NCBI GenBank assembly: GCA_964435725.1
Contig: CAYTAJ010000106.1
Coordinates: forward strand, 1-6,950
Reading direction: 5' to 3'
Length of the DNA stretch: 6,950 nt
Source: Litorimonas sp964435725
GTDB lineage: Bacteria > Pseudomonadota > Alphaproteobacteria > Caulobacterales > Maricaulaceae
The translations under genes and the position numbers were made by a program. Numbering within the stretch: position 1 is the first letter of the stretch; each line of letters opens with the position of its first letter. Positions 1 to 5,935 of the stretch are shown piece after piece. Below the pieces are notes generated by a model. That model was not told the origin of the DNA. It worked only from the letters and a program-made list of their open reading frames with translations, and did not search any database.

Positions 1-116
1 GCTTGGCAGCCTTTAGAGCCGAGATGCACATCCGAAATAAACATCGCCCTGTAATCTGGCTGCGGATGGTCTTTGACCTTTTTACAATTGTCCCGTCCCA
101 TAACGCCTCGCGTCAT
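1..116 (-). CDS. LpxH-like metallophosphoesterase, N-terminal fragment (cut by window edge)
   Basis: Seen: reading leftward from an ATG at 116-114, an open frame of 38 complete codons runs off the window edge. It contains YRAMFISDVHLGSKGCQ at residues 22-38. Established: the D-x-H pair (D29, H31) after a hydrophobic strand is the first metal-binding motif of calcineurin-like phosphoesterases. The FISDVHLG(S/T)(K/R)GCQ form is typical of the COG2908 family, which is annotated as UDP-2,3-diacylglucosamine diphosphatase (lipid A synthesis, cytoplasmic side of the inner membrane). In Alphaproteobacteria the substrate of this subfamily is not always proven, so no gene symbol is given. The start is uncertain: the ATG at 116 has no clear ribosome binding site, while an in-frame ATG at 101 (residue 6) has GAGG four bases upstream. 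It lies 50 bp downstream of the secreted protein gene on the same strand, with no terminator visible between, so readthrough is possible. Confidence 0.75.
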   Translation of the reverse strand, partial: MTRGVMGRDNCKKVKDHPQPDYRAMFISDVHLGSKGCQ

Positions 117-166
117 AGGGTGATTTGATGACGGCAGTGTGACGGATTTGTAAACCTTTTTATTAG

Positions 167-763
167 TCAATTGTTCAAATTTAAAATTCTTTTTCGCTCT
201 CGCCAAATCTTTAAATACTTAAACCAGTCTTCATCACCAAACCGAGTCCAAGGCGAATAATTTTCCCAAACACTGCATTCTGGATTTTCTGTATTAATCT
301 CATTCGAATCTAACCAACACTCATTTAAGTCAGGAATGAAAACGTCCTCGCCAGATGTAAGGTAGTTGTTAATAGCCTTGTAAGGGATATCAGGCATGCA
401 AGAAGAAACTCTGAGCACATCGTTCCTGCCTTTATTAGCCATAATGAACTGAGGAGTCCCCATTATTAATTGTTTACCGCAACTTGCGCCATCAACTACT
501 GATGAGGTTACAATATTAGGGCCATTAGGTAGCCGTTCGAAACCTTCTAAGACTTGAATTTTATATTCCACTTTAGTTTGTGGACGCCCTTCTTCTGTTT
601 GAACGAGTTTAGCCTGTGTGGGGACTCCCCAAAAAATCACATAACCTTCGGTAATTTTACTCACGTAACCACCACTCGGCGAATGAATGCAACTACAAGC
701 AAATGCACTGAATGGGAGTGAGGACAATTGGAAAAGAAAAACAAAGAGTAACAACTTTTTCAT
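167..763 (-). CDS. Secreted six-cysteine protein, probable NTR/TIMP-like domain
   Basis: Seen: 198 residues. A Lys-Lys start and a hydrophobic stretch (about residues 4-21) end in A-F-A before C23-S-C25, as expected for a Sec signal peptide cut by signal peptidase I. Cleavage would leave the mature protein starting with Cys-x-Cys. Exactly six cysteines remain: C23, C25, C95, C122, C149 and C163. Further pattern elements are YVIFWG (41-46), SCGKQLIMG (94-102), then QFIMAN and SSC (120-122). Established: an N-terminal CxC, a VFxG strand, then CG..(F/L)..G..Y(L/F)..A and a later Cys is the layout of bacterial proteins with the OB-like netrin/TIMP fold. Inference: a periplasmic or exported disulfide-bonded protein; the target is unknown. 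A lipoprotein is less likely because position -3 is Ala rather than Leu/Val/Ile. The gene is clearly richer in A/T than miaB, hinting at later acquisition. No Shine-Dalgarno is visible before the ATG. Confidence 0.8.
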   Translation of the reverse strand: MKKLLLFVFLFQLSSLPFSAFACSCIHSPSGGYVSKITEGYVIFWGVPTQAKLVQTEEGRPQTKVEYKIQVLEGFERLPNGPNIVTSSVVDGASCGKQLIMGTPQFIMANKGRNDVLRVSSCMPDIPYKAINNYLTSGEDVFIPDLNECWLDSNEINTENPECSVWENYSPWTRFGDEDWFKYLKIWRERKRILNLNN

Positions 764-769
764 GTAATA

Positions 770-798
770 ATATTACAACTATATATTGCTGTTTGCAA
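770..798 (-). promoter_or_regulatory. Candidate promoter for the six-cysteine secreted protein
   Basis: On the minus strand TTGCAA (798-793) and TAATAT (775-770) are separated by 17 bp. Initiation would then fall almost at the ATG (763), giving a leaderless or very short-leader mRNA, which agrees with the absence of a ribosome binding site. An alternative pair is TTGGGC (810-805) with TATATA (785-780) at a 19-bp spacing. Eye-based match to the sigma-70 consensus only. Confidence 0.3.
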
Positions 799-802
799 GC
801 TC

Positions 803-831
803 TTGCCCAATCTTACTCACTCCCCTATACG
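803..831 (+). promoter_or_regulatory. Candidate sigma-70 promoter for miaB
   Basis: TTGCCC (803-808) and TATACG (826-831) are spaced by exactly 17 bp, giving a predicted start near 838 and a leader of about 20 bases to the miaB ATG at 860. The -35 region overlaps a GCAAG-CT-CTTGC inverted repeat (795-806) and the promoter region of the divergent gene, so the two transcription units may compete or share control. Consensus match by eye, not tested. Confidence 0.35.
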
Positions 832-859
832 CCCGCTCACAACATTAGTGAGAATAATC

Positions 860-2269
860 ATGACGATTTCACCCCGCGATAAAAACGCGCCCCGTGATAT
901 TGATGCTCCTGCAATTATTGCAGCCAAGCCCGACGCCACGAAGCCCAATACCAAAAAAGTTTTCATCAAGACCTATGGCTGTCAGATGAATGTCTATGAC
1001 AGTGAGCGCATGGCCGATGTACTCGCGCCGATTGGCTATGCCCCTGTCGAAGAGCCCGACCATGCGGACCTCGTCATTCTCAACACCTGTCACATTCGAG
1101 AAAAAGCGGCCGAGAAAGTCTATTCCGAGCTCGGCCGTATTCGTCAGCATAAAGAGAAAAACAAACCCGACATGAAAGTCGCCGTTGCCGGCTGTGTCGC
1201 TCAAGCCGAGGGCGCAGAGATTATGTCCCGCGCGCCCGTCGTCGATATGGTACTGGGCCCGCAGACCTATCACAAGCTGCCGGAAATGATTGCCAAAGTC
1301 CATCGCGGTACAGGTGATGTTTTGGAGACGGAGTTCGACACATTAGAGAAATTCGACCAACTCCCCGAAGTGCGTCAACCCAAAGGATTTTCGTCTTTCC
1401 TGACCATTCAAGAAGGCTGCGATAAGTTCTGCACATTTTGTGTGGTGCCTTATACGCGTGGCGCGGAAGTCAGCCGCCCCGTCGCCCAAGTCGTCGCCGA
1501 AGCCCGTCAATTGGCTGCGCATGGCGTACGCGAAATCACGCTGATTGGGCAGAATGTGAATGCCTATAACGGCGTCGGTGAAGACGGCAAGCAGTGGACT
1601 TTGGGCCAGCTTATCCGACACGTCGCCTTGATTGGCGGAATAGACCGTATTCGCTTCACGACATCCCATCCGCGCGATATGGATGATGACCTGATTGAGA
1701 CGTTGGGGTCTGAACCCAAGCTCATGCCTTATTTGCATCTGCCCATTCAGGCCGGATCCAACAAAGTCCTGCACGCCATGAATCGCGGTCATACCTATGA
1801 GCATTATAAAGACTTAATCGCCAAAATACGGGCGGCCCGCCCTGACATTGCGTTGTCGGGCGACTTTATTGTTGGCTTCCCAGGCGAGACTGAGACAGAC
1901 TTCCAACAGACAATGAAATGCGTCGAAGAAATCGGCTATGGCAGTTCGTTCTCTTTTAAATATTCTGTTCGCCCCGGCACGCCAGGTGCAGGGCTACCGC
2001 GCCAAGTACCGGAAGATGAAAAACAAGATCGCCTGCAACGCCTACAAGCCCTGCTTTATAAGCAACAGCATGACTTTAATCTATCGCTCGTCGGGAAAAC
2101 ACTTGATGTCTTAGTCGAAGGCACGGGCCGCAAAGACGGACAGTTATTCGGCCGTAGCCCCTATCTTCAAGGTACACATTTCGACGGCCCGGAAAACCTA
2201 ATCGGGCAAATCGTCAAAGTCAAAATGACAGATGCGGGACGGAACAGTTTGATTGGTGAGTTGGTTTAA
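860..2269 (+). CDS. miaB: tRNA-2-methylthio-N6-dimethylallyladenosine synthase MiaB
   Basis: 469 residues. Established role: this radical-SAM enzyme adds the 2-methylthio group to i6A37 of tRNAs reading codons that start with U, giving ms2i6A37 in the cytoplasm. Seen: an N-terminal UPF0004 domain with its three cluster cysteines (KTYGCQMN at C41, NTCHIREKA at C77, AGCVAQAEG at C112). The radical-SAM C-x3-C-x2-C motif follows (GCDKFCTFC; C187, C191, C194), which binds the second 4Fe-4S cluster and SAM, then VVPYTRG. A C-terminal TRAM domain lies at about 411-469. All expected motifs are intact. Start choice: the frame is open back to a TTG at 803, but the ATG at 860 is preferred because it has GAGA about six bases upstream and follows a plausible promoter. 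About 30 residues precede the conserved KKVFIKTYGC start, a short non-conserved extension. The next gene's ribosome binding site overlaps the stop codon. Confidence 0.97.
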   Translation: MTISPRDKNAPRDIDAPAIIAAKPDATKPNTKKVFIKTYGCQMNVYDSERMADVLAPIGYAPVEEPDHADLVILNTCHIREKAAEKVYSELGRIRQHKEKNKPDMKVAVAGCVAQAEGAEIMSRAPVVDMVLGPQTYHKLPEMIAKVHRGTGDVLETEFDTLEKFDQLPEVRQPKGFSSFLTIQEGCDKFCTFCVVPYTRGAEVSRPVAQVVAEARQLAAHGVREITLIGQNVNAYNGVGEDGKQWTLGQLIRHVALIGGIDRIRFTTSHPRDMDDDLIETLGSEPKLMPYLHLPIQAGSNKVLHAMNRGHTYEHYKDLIAKIRAARPDIALSGDFIVGFPGETETDFQQTMKCVEEIGYGSSFSFKYSVRPGTPGAGLPRQVPEDEKQDRLQRLQALLYKQQHDFNLSLVGKTLDVLVEGTGRKDGQLFGRSPYLQGTHFDGPENLIGQIVKVKMTDAGRNSLIGELV

Positions 2270-2282
2270 GGGAAATATATTG

Positions 2283-2630
2283 ATGAAAAAGACTTTTAAG
2301 ATTCTGGTAGGTATAGCTGCTTTGACAACCGTTTCATCGGCTCACGCAGGCGAAATCATCCGAAAAGATAGTCAGTCGAATTTCGAATGGAAAAGCACGG
2401 AATGCCTTAAGCCAACACCACCGCCTATTTCATCTAATCAATCTTCCAGCGATCGTTTGACAAAATACGCGCTCGATATTGAACTGTATATTGATTGCCT
2501 CCAACGCGAAGCGCAACGCGACTTTGATAAGGCGCAACTAGACATGCAAACCGCCGTTCAAGATGAGCTAGAACGACAAACGCGCCTCATGGATGAAATG
2601 ATGCGTCAAGCCGCCAAAACCATGCGCTAG
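2283..2630 (+). CDS. Small exported helical protein with two cysteines, function unknown
   Basis: 115 residues. Seen: a Sec signal peptide (MKKTFK, then a hydrophobic core) ends S-A-H-A before G23. The mature part has C41 in ECLKPTPPP and C72 in YIDCLQREAQRDF, followed by a charged heptad-like helix to the C terminus (about 73-115). Inference: a small periplasmic protein in which C41 and C72 may form a disulfide linking the Pro-rich segment to the helix. The layout CxKPxxP ... YxxCxxxEA ... long helix resembles small uncharacterised periplasmic proteins common in Alphaproteobacteria. Start choice: the frame opens earlier at 2253 inside miaB, but the ATG at 2283 begins the signal peptide and has AAGGGA (2268-2273) nine bases upstream. 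That site overlaps the miaB stop codon, and the 13-bp gap suggests co-transcription and perhaps translational coupling with miaB. The stop codon lies in a hairpin shared with the convergent gene. Confidence 0.8.
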   Translation: MKKTFKILVGIAALTTVSSAHAGEIIRKDSQSNFEWKSTECLKPTPPPISSNQSSSDRLTKYALDIELYIDCLQREAQRDFDKAQLDMQTAVQDELERQTRLMDEMMRQAAKTMR

Positions 2631-2641
2631 TCTTCGGACTA
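2628..2641. other. UUCG hairpin carrying the stop codons of two convergent genes
   Basis: Arms TAGTC (2628-2632) and GACTA (2637-2641) enclose TTCG, so the plus-strand transcript forms a 5-bp stem closed by the very stable C(UUCG)G tetraloop. The first three bases are the TAG stop of the rightward gene. The last three, read on the other strand, are the TAG stop of the leftward gene. No T-tract follows in either direction, so it is not a canonical intrinsic terminator. It may still protect 3' ends or pause polymerase; that is inference. Confidence 0.5.
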
Positions 2642-3352
2642 AGTCTCCCGCTCATGGCGTCTGCGCCATTCTTTGGAATAAACTGACTCTTCCGAATATT
2701 TACGCGAAAGCGCCTCTGTTCGCACCTCTGTCTCTTCTTTGGTTTCGACTCGAATAGTCGCTTTGCTCGGCATTGCCCCGCGTTCGTAAGGCATGACCTG
2801 CACCATGGGTGTCCCAGCTGGCAAATAGATTTCCGGCGCATGAGCATTCCATAAAAAAGGGACATTCACAGGTACATCCAAGGCGTCACAATCAACCGAG
2901 CCGTTAAAGGCCAAGAACGGCAGCTCAAAATGATTGATCGGATGAATAAAGTTTGCTGACCACCCTTTGGGCAATGAAACACGCCACGGGTTGATGAACT
3001 TCAGAGGTGAACGCCCAAGAAAGGGCGGCTTATCTGCGCCTATCTGGTCGGGGTGATGACCTTCAATAGGTTGGAACGAAACATCATCGGGCCACTGAAA
3101 CTGGAGTTGACCCGTTGACATGTCTTGCACAGCACGAATGTCAAATGGGAGGGGGATTATCCAGCCCAAGGACATAATATCAGCCACAGGCAAACAGGCT
3201 CGAACAGTTAATCCCGGCAAACCATGGGCATCCTTCATTCCCATTTCTCTTGGTAGATTACGAAACCAGTCCGGAAGAAATTTAGAGGCGCGTTCCGGTT
3301 TTGGAATTTTACCGTCTAATTCCGGCGCGCATAAAAATGTAATATCACTCAT
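2639..3352 (-). CDS. Uncharacterised conserved protein, probable DUF6065 family
   Basis: 237 residues, no signal peptide or membrane segment, so probably cytoplasmic. Seen: an opening TFLCAPELDGKIPKP, then DIMSLGWIIPLPFDIR (58-73), FINPWRVSLPKGWS (119-132), FIHPINHFELPF (135-146), GSVDCD (151-156), PVNVPF (161-166), LPAGTPMVQVMPYER (177-191), and a charged tail from about 203. The ladder of short Pro/Gly-rich strands reads like a beta-rich jelly-roll fold. I recall this set of motifs from a family annotated DUF6065, found in bacteria and phages, but have no reliable function for it. Histidines at 99, 100, 137 and 141 could bind metal; this is speculation. It starts 9 bp after the stop of the VOC gene on the same strand, so the two form an operon with weak independent initiation (no good Shine-Dalgarno). 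It converges with the small exported protein gene, 8 bp apart. Confidence 0.85.
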   Translation of the reverse strand: MSDITFLCAPELDGKIPKPERASKFLPDWFRNLPREMGMKDAHGLPGLTVRACLPVADIMSLGWIIPLPFDIRAVQDMSTGQLQFQWPDDVSFQPIEGHHPDQIGADKPPFLGRSPLKFINPWRVSLPKGWSANFIHPINHFELPFLAFNGSVDCDALDVPVNVPFLWNAHAPEIYLPAGTPMVQVMPYERGAMPSKATIRVETKEETEVRTEALSRKYSEESVYSKEWRRRHERET

Positions 3353-3361
3353 TTAATCACA

Positions 3362-3733
3362 TCAAATGTGCTGATCTAGCAAGATGGGATTGCCGTCTGG
3401 ATCAACCACCATGAAGCTCGCCGGACCCGTTGTCGTCTCATCCGCTTCATTCATGATACTTACGCCGTCACCTTTTAGCTTTTTCTGTATGTCTCGCACA
3501 TCGGGACAGCCCGTAATGGGTTGAGCGTTCTCATCCCAACCCGGGTTAAATGTCATCATATTTTTGTCGAACATGCCTTGAAAAAGACCTATGCGTGTTG
3601 TCCCATTGGCCAGAATGAGCCAGCCCTGTTCGATCTCGCCATGAAATTTTTCAAACCCCAGGCTTTGATAAAATTCAAATGACTTTTGGATATCCTTAAC
3701 CGCTAAGCTTACTGAAAATGCACCGAGTTTCAT
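3362..3733 (-). CDS. VOC family (glyoxalase/bleomycin-resistance fold) protein
   Basis: 123 residues, cytoplasmic. Seen: two beta-alpha-beta-beta-beta modules. The first is FSVSLAVKDIQKSFEFYQSLGFE (6-28) followed by WLILANGTTRIGLFQG. The second is the DVRDIQKKLKGDGV helix, then SFMVVDPDGNPILLDQHI at the C terminus. Established: these are hallmarks of the vicinal oxygen chelate superfamily, and the GLFQGMF..N.(M/L)TFNPGWD and ADE(T/S)TTGPASFMVVDPDGNPI segments mark a widespread, well-conserved subfamily often named lactoylglutathione lyase-like without proof. Odd: the usual first-strand His ligand position is Ser and the last-strand ligand is Asp rather than Glu, so a classical metal site and glyoxalase I activity are doubtful. 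A good ribosome binding site (GGGGG, 3743-3739) lies five bases before the ATG. It is the first gene of the leftward pair and has a tandem repeat in its leader. Confidence 0.93.
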   Translation of the reverse strand: MKLGAFSVSLAVKDIQKSFEFYQSLGFEKFHGEIEQGWLILANGTTRIGLFQGMFDKNMMTFNPGWDENAQPITGCPDVRDIQKKLKGDGVSIMNEADETTTGPASFMVVDPDGNPILLDQHI

Positions 3734-3746
3734 AAACGCCCCCTTT

Positions 3747-3772
3747 ATTTACTAACTTAATTTACTAACTTA
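3747..3772. repeat. Perfect tandem 13-bp direct repeat upstream of the VOC gene
   Basis: The plus strand reads ATTTACTAACTTA twice without a mismatch (3747-3759 and 3760-3772). The repeat lies between the VOC ribosome binding site and a leftward TATAAT box (3792-3787), that is, from about +8 to +33 of a predicted leftward transcript. A 13-bp period is slightly more than one helical turn, as in tandem operator sites. Candidate regulator-binding site or leader element; no regulator gene is adjacent in the window. Confidence 0.5.
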
Positions 3773-3786
3773 CCCTAGCGCAGAAT

Positions 3787-3806
3787 ATTATACAGCCCAA
3801 TATAAT
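3787..3806. promoter_or_regulatory. Symmetric divergent -10 boxes between VOC gene and lipoprotein gene
   Basis: ATTATA (3787-3792), eight bases, then TATAAT (3801-3806). Read outward these are two perfect -10 hexamers, one leftward toward the VOC gene and one rightward toward the lipoprotein gene. Neither has a convincing -35 element at 16-18 bp (CCAAAC leftward, GCGCAG rightward), so activity may need an activator or be weak. The 127-bp region 3734-3860 contains no gene. Confidence 0.35.
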
Positions 3807-3860
3807 TCCGTTTGGTTTTTCGCGTTGGACGCCAAGTTGATTAAGCTTTAAGTATTTCTA

Positions 3861-4394
3861 ATGCAGAAGTTTCTTATCATTCTCATCACTATTTCTCTAT
3901 TTGGGCTTACGGCTTGTGAATCTGAAAGACTGCCTCAAGAACAGACTTCACTAAGAGCTAGTGTTGAGGACATTAAAAACAGCTATATGCGCACACGCCT
4001 CTTAACGCTTGTGCATCGTTGGCTTGAGTTGGTCGAAAACCCAGAGCGAACGCCTGAACCATTTCAGGAGATTATTGCTGAAGACATTTTGTTTAATTTT
4101 AGCTCAGGTGCCATCGAAAACTTTGAAGACCTCTCTGCTTGGATTAATGGCCCCGCATCCTCTGTGGCTTACAGTAAACACGAATTATCAGAGTTCCGTT
4201 TTGAGAAAATAAGTGAGGCTGAATATACCTTATGGGTAACTATGGATTGGAATGGATTATTGCCCAATGGGAAACATATGACCGCCAAAACATTACATAA
4301 CTGGACAGTCGTTGATAACCCCAGCGATCGTTTCGCGCGGATTAAGACAATTAAAGTCGAAGTCCTAGAACCCTTCATCATTGTCGAGGGTTAG
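3861..4394 (+). CDS. Lipoprotein with NTF2/SnoaL-like domain
   Basis: 177 residues. Seen: a hydrophobic signal (about 4-16) and lipobox L-T-A-C with C19 as the lipidated cysteine. Residue +2 is Glu, so outer-membrane sorting is the likely outcome in a Gram-negative cell. The mature part begins with a helix (VEDIKNSYMRTRLLTLVHRWLEL), then PFQEIIAEDILFNFSSGAIENFEDLSAWI, and strands including SKHELSEFRFEKI, YTLWVTMDW, KTLHNWTVVD and FARIKTIKVE. Established: a helical N-terminal part with short motif A.D..f.fs.G.i.....l..W followed by curved antiparallel strands is the cone-like NTF2/SnoaL fold. That fold serves as enzyme or binding domain in many unrelated proteins, so no reaction can be assigned. 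The start codon has only a weak upstream ribosome binding site. The gene stands alone, divergent from the VOC pair and converging with the 476-residue gene 15 bp away. Confidence 0.82.
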   Translation: MQKFLIILITISLFGLTACESERLPQEQTSLRASVEDIKNSYMRTRLLTLVHRWLELVENPERTPEPFQEIIAEDILFNFSSGAIENFEDLSAWINGPASSVAYSKHELSEFRFEKISEAEYTLWVTMDWNGLLPNGKHMTAKTLHNWTVVDNPSDRFARIKTIKVEVLEPFIIVEG

Positions 4395-4409
4395 AGAAAT
4401 CAGACAAAC

Positions 4410-5840
4410 CTATTCCGTTATAACGGCGTCATATCCTCCAACACCATCCATTGTCACTGTACAGTTTTCAACACCCGCACATTGTCCGGTGCTCATGGCG
4501 AGGCTTGAGAGAGAATTCAGCGTCGCCGTGTGAGACATCATGATGCCTTGGAATAAGGCTGTCATTTTCGCGGTATAATGTTCCTCATAGATTTTAAGAT
4601 CATTTTTGAAAGTTGAGGCTTTAAGCTCCTTAAGGGCGGCCTCAGTAAAATCTTCACGCTTATAAACACCGACAAGCGTCAAGGGCACAGCGACCCCACC
4701 AAAATCTTTCCATTGCTTTGGGGCCGCCTCATAGATGTCTATTGAGGCACTGTCTGTTTTTGGATCAAAACTGAAAGTCACAAATAAATTTACATTGTGG
4801 CCCTTTCGTTTGGCCGTCCCGATTGAAATCACATGCTGAATGCCCATCAGTTCACGCGTAACGTCTATAACTTCTCGATGGCTTAATTTGACACGGGACA
4901 AGCCGATATCTTTTAAGATTTTCTTGACGGCAGTTTCGTCTGATTGGCCGGTTTTATAAGGCAGTTTTCGTTTGATGATGCGAGGGCTTTTTGCGTCATT
5001 GGCTTTGGCCCATTTATCGCCCTCGCCAACTTCATCCCAGTTATAGACAACGGTTTTACTCCCCTCTGACATCACTAAAGGGACCGGATATCCACTAGAA
5101 CGCAGTGCGGTTTTGGCGGCCAATTGACGAGCAGCTTCAGCTTTTCTTTCTGCCTTCTCACGCTCGACAGCGCGCGCTGCAGCATTTTTTTGCTTAATCT
5201 TATCCATATCCCCACGAATGCCCGCGAGGAGACTTGCGCCTGTTGTTGGCTTTTTTGATGTATGATTATTTGTATTCGCTTGAGAGGAGGATGCTTTCAC
5301 GTCACCTCTGACTCCGGCCAGCAGATCTTTGCTACTCTGATTTGATACGTTCTTTATCGCAGAGGGCTGGTCCTTTAGTAAATTCTGAGACAAGGAAGAC
5401 AATGCAGATTTCGCTTTCGCAAGAGAAAATGTATCGGGTTCAGATATATAGACTCTTAACCCCTGTTCTGAACCAGAGTCGAAAAGGCCCGCAAAAATCT
5501 GGCGCGTTCCATTTTCAGTCTCTGCTTCACCGTAAAGGTGCGGCGTGCTTTCATGCTTCGTTTTCTGAAGGTCATAAGCATCTATCCATAAAATGGATAA
5601 GCCATATTCTATGACGCCTTGCTCACTCCCATCTGTCTCATCCGCTAAACGACAGCTGCAAGCCCTTTCAATATCTGAAAATGTGATTGTGCGGATCAGC
5701 GGGCCATCCGCCTGCCCTTTTGGCGCATACACAAGTCCCTGATCGCTAGACTCTATTTGAACCCAATCTTGAGCAGTTGCGATTGAAGCTGACCATAAAA
5801 AACATGAGGCAGATAAGCATAAAGTTGAAAATCGTAACAT
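4410..5840 (-). CDS. Secreted protein of unknown function with repeated LLAG[V/I]RGD motif
   Basis: 476 residues; not recognised. Seen: a signal peptide ending S-I-A-T-A before Q24. An N-terminal region (about 24-150) contains CSC at C61/C63 and alternating beta-like segments. A Ser/Asn/Lys-rich linker (about 160-200) carries LLAGVRGD (173-180) and LLAGIRGD (204-211). An Ala/Lys/Glu-rich helix, likely coiled coil, spans about 212-245. The C-terminal domain (about 250-476) has an aromatic segment VVYNWDEVGEGDKW, a predicted alpha/beta core, and two further cysteines (C454, C460) near the end. Start choice: the frame is open to an ATG at 5867, but the ATG at 5840 begins the signal peptide and has GGGAG (5853-5849) eight bases upstream, so the shorter form is preferred. 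Inference: a periplasmic or surface protein with two domains joined by a flexible helical hinge. It is monocistronic, divergent from phoH and convergent with the lipoprotein gene; no partner is apparent. Confidence 0.82.
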   Translation of the reverse strand: MLRFSTLCLSASCFLWSASIATAQDWVQIESSDQGLVYAPKGQADGPLIRTITFSDIERACSCRLADETDGSEQGVIEYGLSILWIDAYDLQKTKHESTPHLYGEAETENGTRQIFAGLFDSGSEQGLRVYISEPDTFSLAKAKSALSSLSQNLLKDQPSAIKNVSNQSSKDLLAGVRGDVKASSSQANTNNHTSKKPTTGASLLAGIRGDMDKIKQKNAAARAVEREKAERKAEAARQLAAKTALRSSGYPVPLVMSEGSKTVVYNWDEVGEGDKWAKANDAKSPRIIKRKLPYKTGQSDETAVKKILKDIGLSRVKLSHREVIDVTRELMGIQHVISIGTAKRKGHNVNLFVTFSFDPKTDSASIDIYEAAPKQWKDFGGVAVPLTLVGVYKREDFTEAALKELKASTFKNDLKIYEEHYTAKMTALFQGIMMSHTATLNSLSSLAMSTGQCAGVENCTVTMDGVGGYDAVITE

Positions 5841-5935
5841 AAGTCTCTCTCCCGCACCCCCAAACATATCTGAAATCTTGTCGAAATAAAGGCCATTTCA
5901 TATGGAGGTTTGCTCAACTAAAACAGAATAAATAG

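Noticed and set aside
869..1804. Long open frames on the minus strand opposite miaB (869-1303 and 1343-1804)
   Set aside because: They lie wholly inside the well-supported miaB frame, show no recognisable domain, and are explained by the codon bias of the real gene.
2746..2760. Inverted repeat CGACT-CGAAT-AGTCG inside the DUF6065-like gene
   Set aside because: Short, internal to a coding region, no associated promoter or terminator features.
2446..4333. Shared 13-mer CCAGCGATCGTTT in the small exported protein gene and in the lipoprotein gene
   Set aside because: Both copies encode S-D-R in the same reading frame inside unrelated genes, with no repeat structure around them; most likely chance.
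4415..4426. Perfect 12-bp palindrome CCGTTATAACGG at the 3' end of the 476-residue gene
   Set aside because: As a hairpin it gives only four pairs with a TATA loop and no T-tract. It lies within the last codons and is short enough to arise by chance.
5301..5324. RGD tripeptides in the secreted protein as integrin-type adhesion motifs
   Set aside because: RGD is common by chance and there is no host-association evidence. The longer LLAG[V/I]RGD unit is the conserved feature, not RGD alone.
5342..5614. A 90-codon plus-strand frame inside the 476-residue protein gene
   Set aside because: No ribosome binding site or domain. The opposite frame has a signal peptide and a good Shine-Dalgarno.
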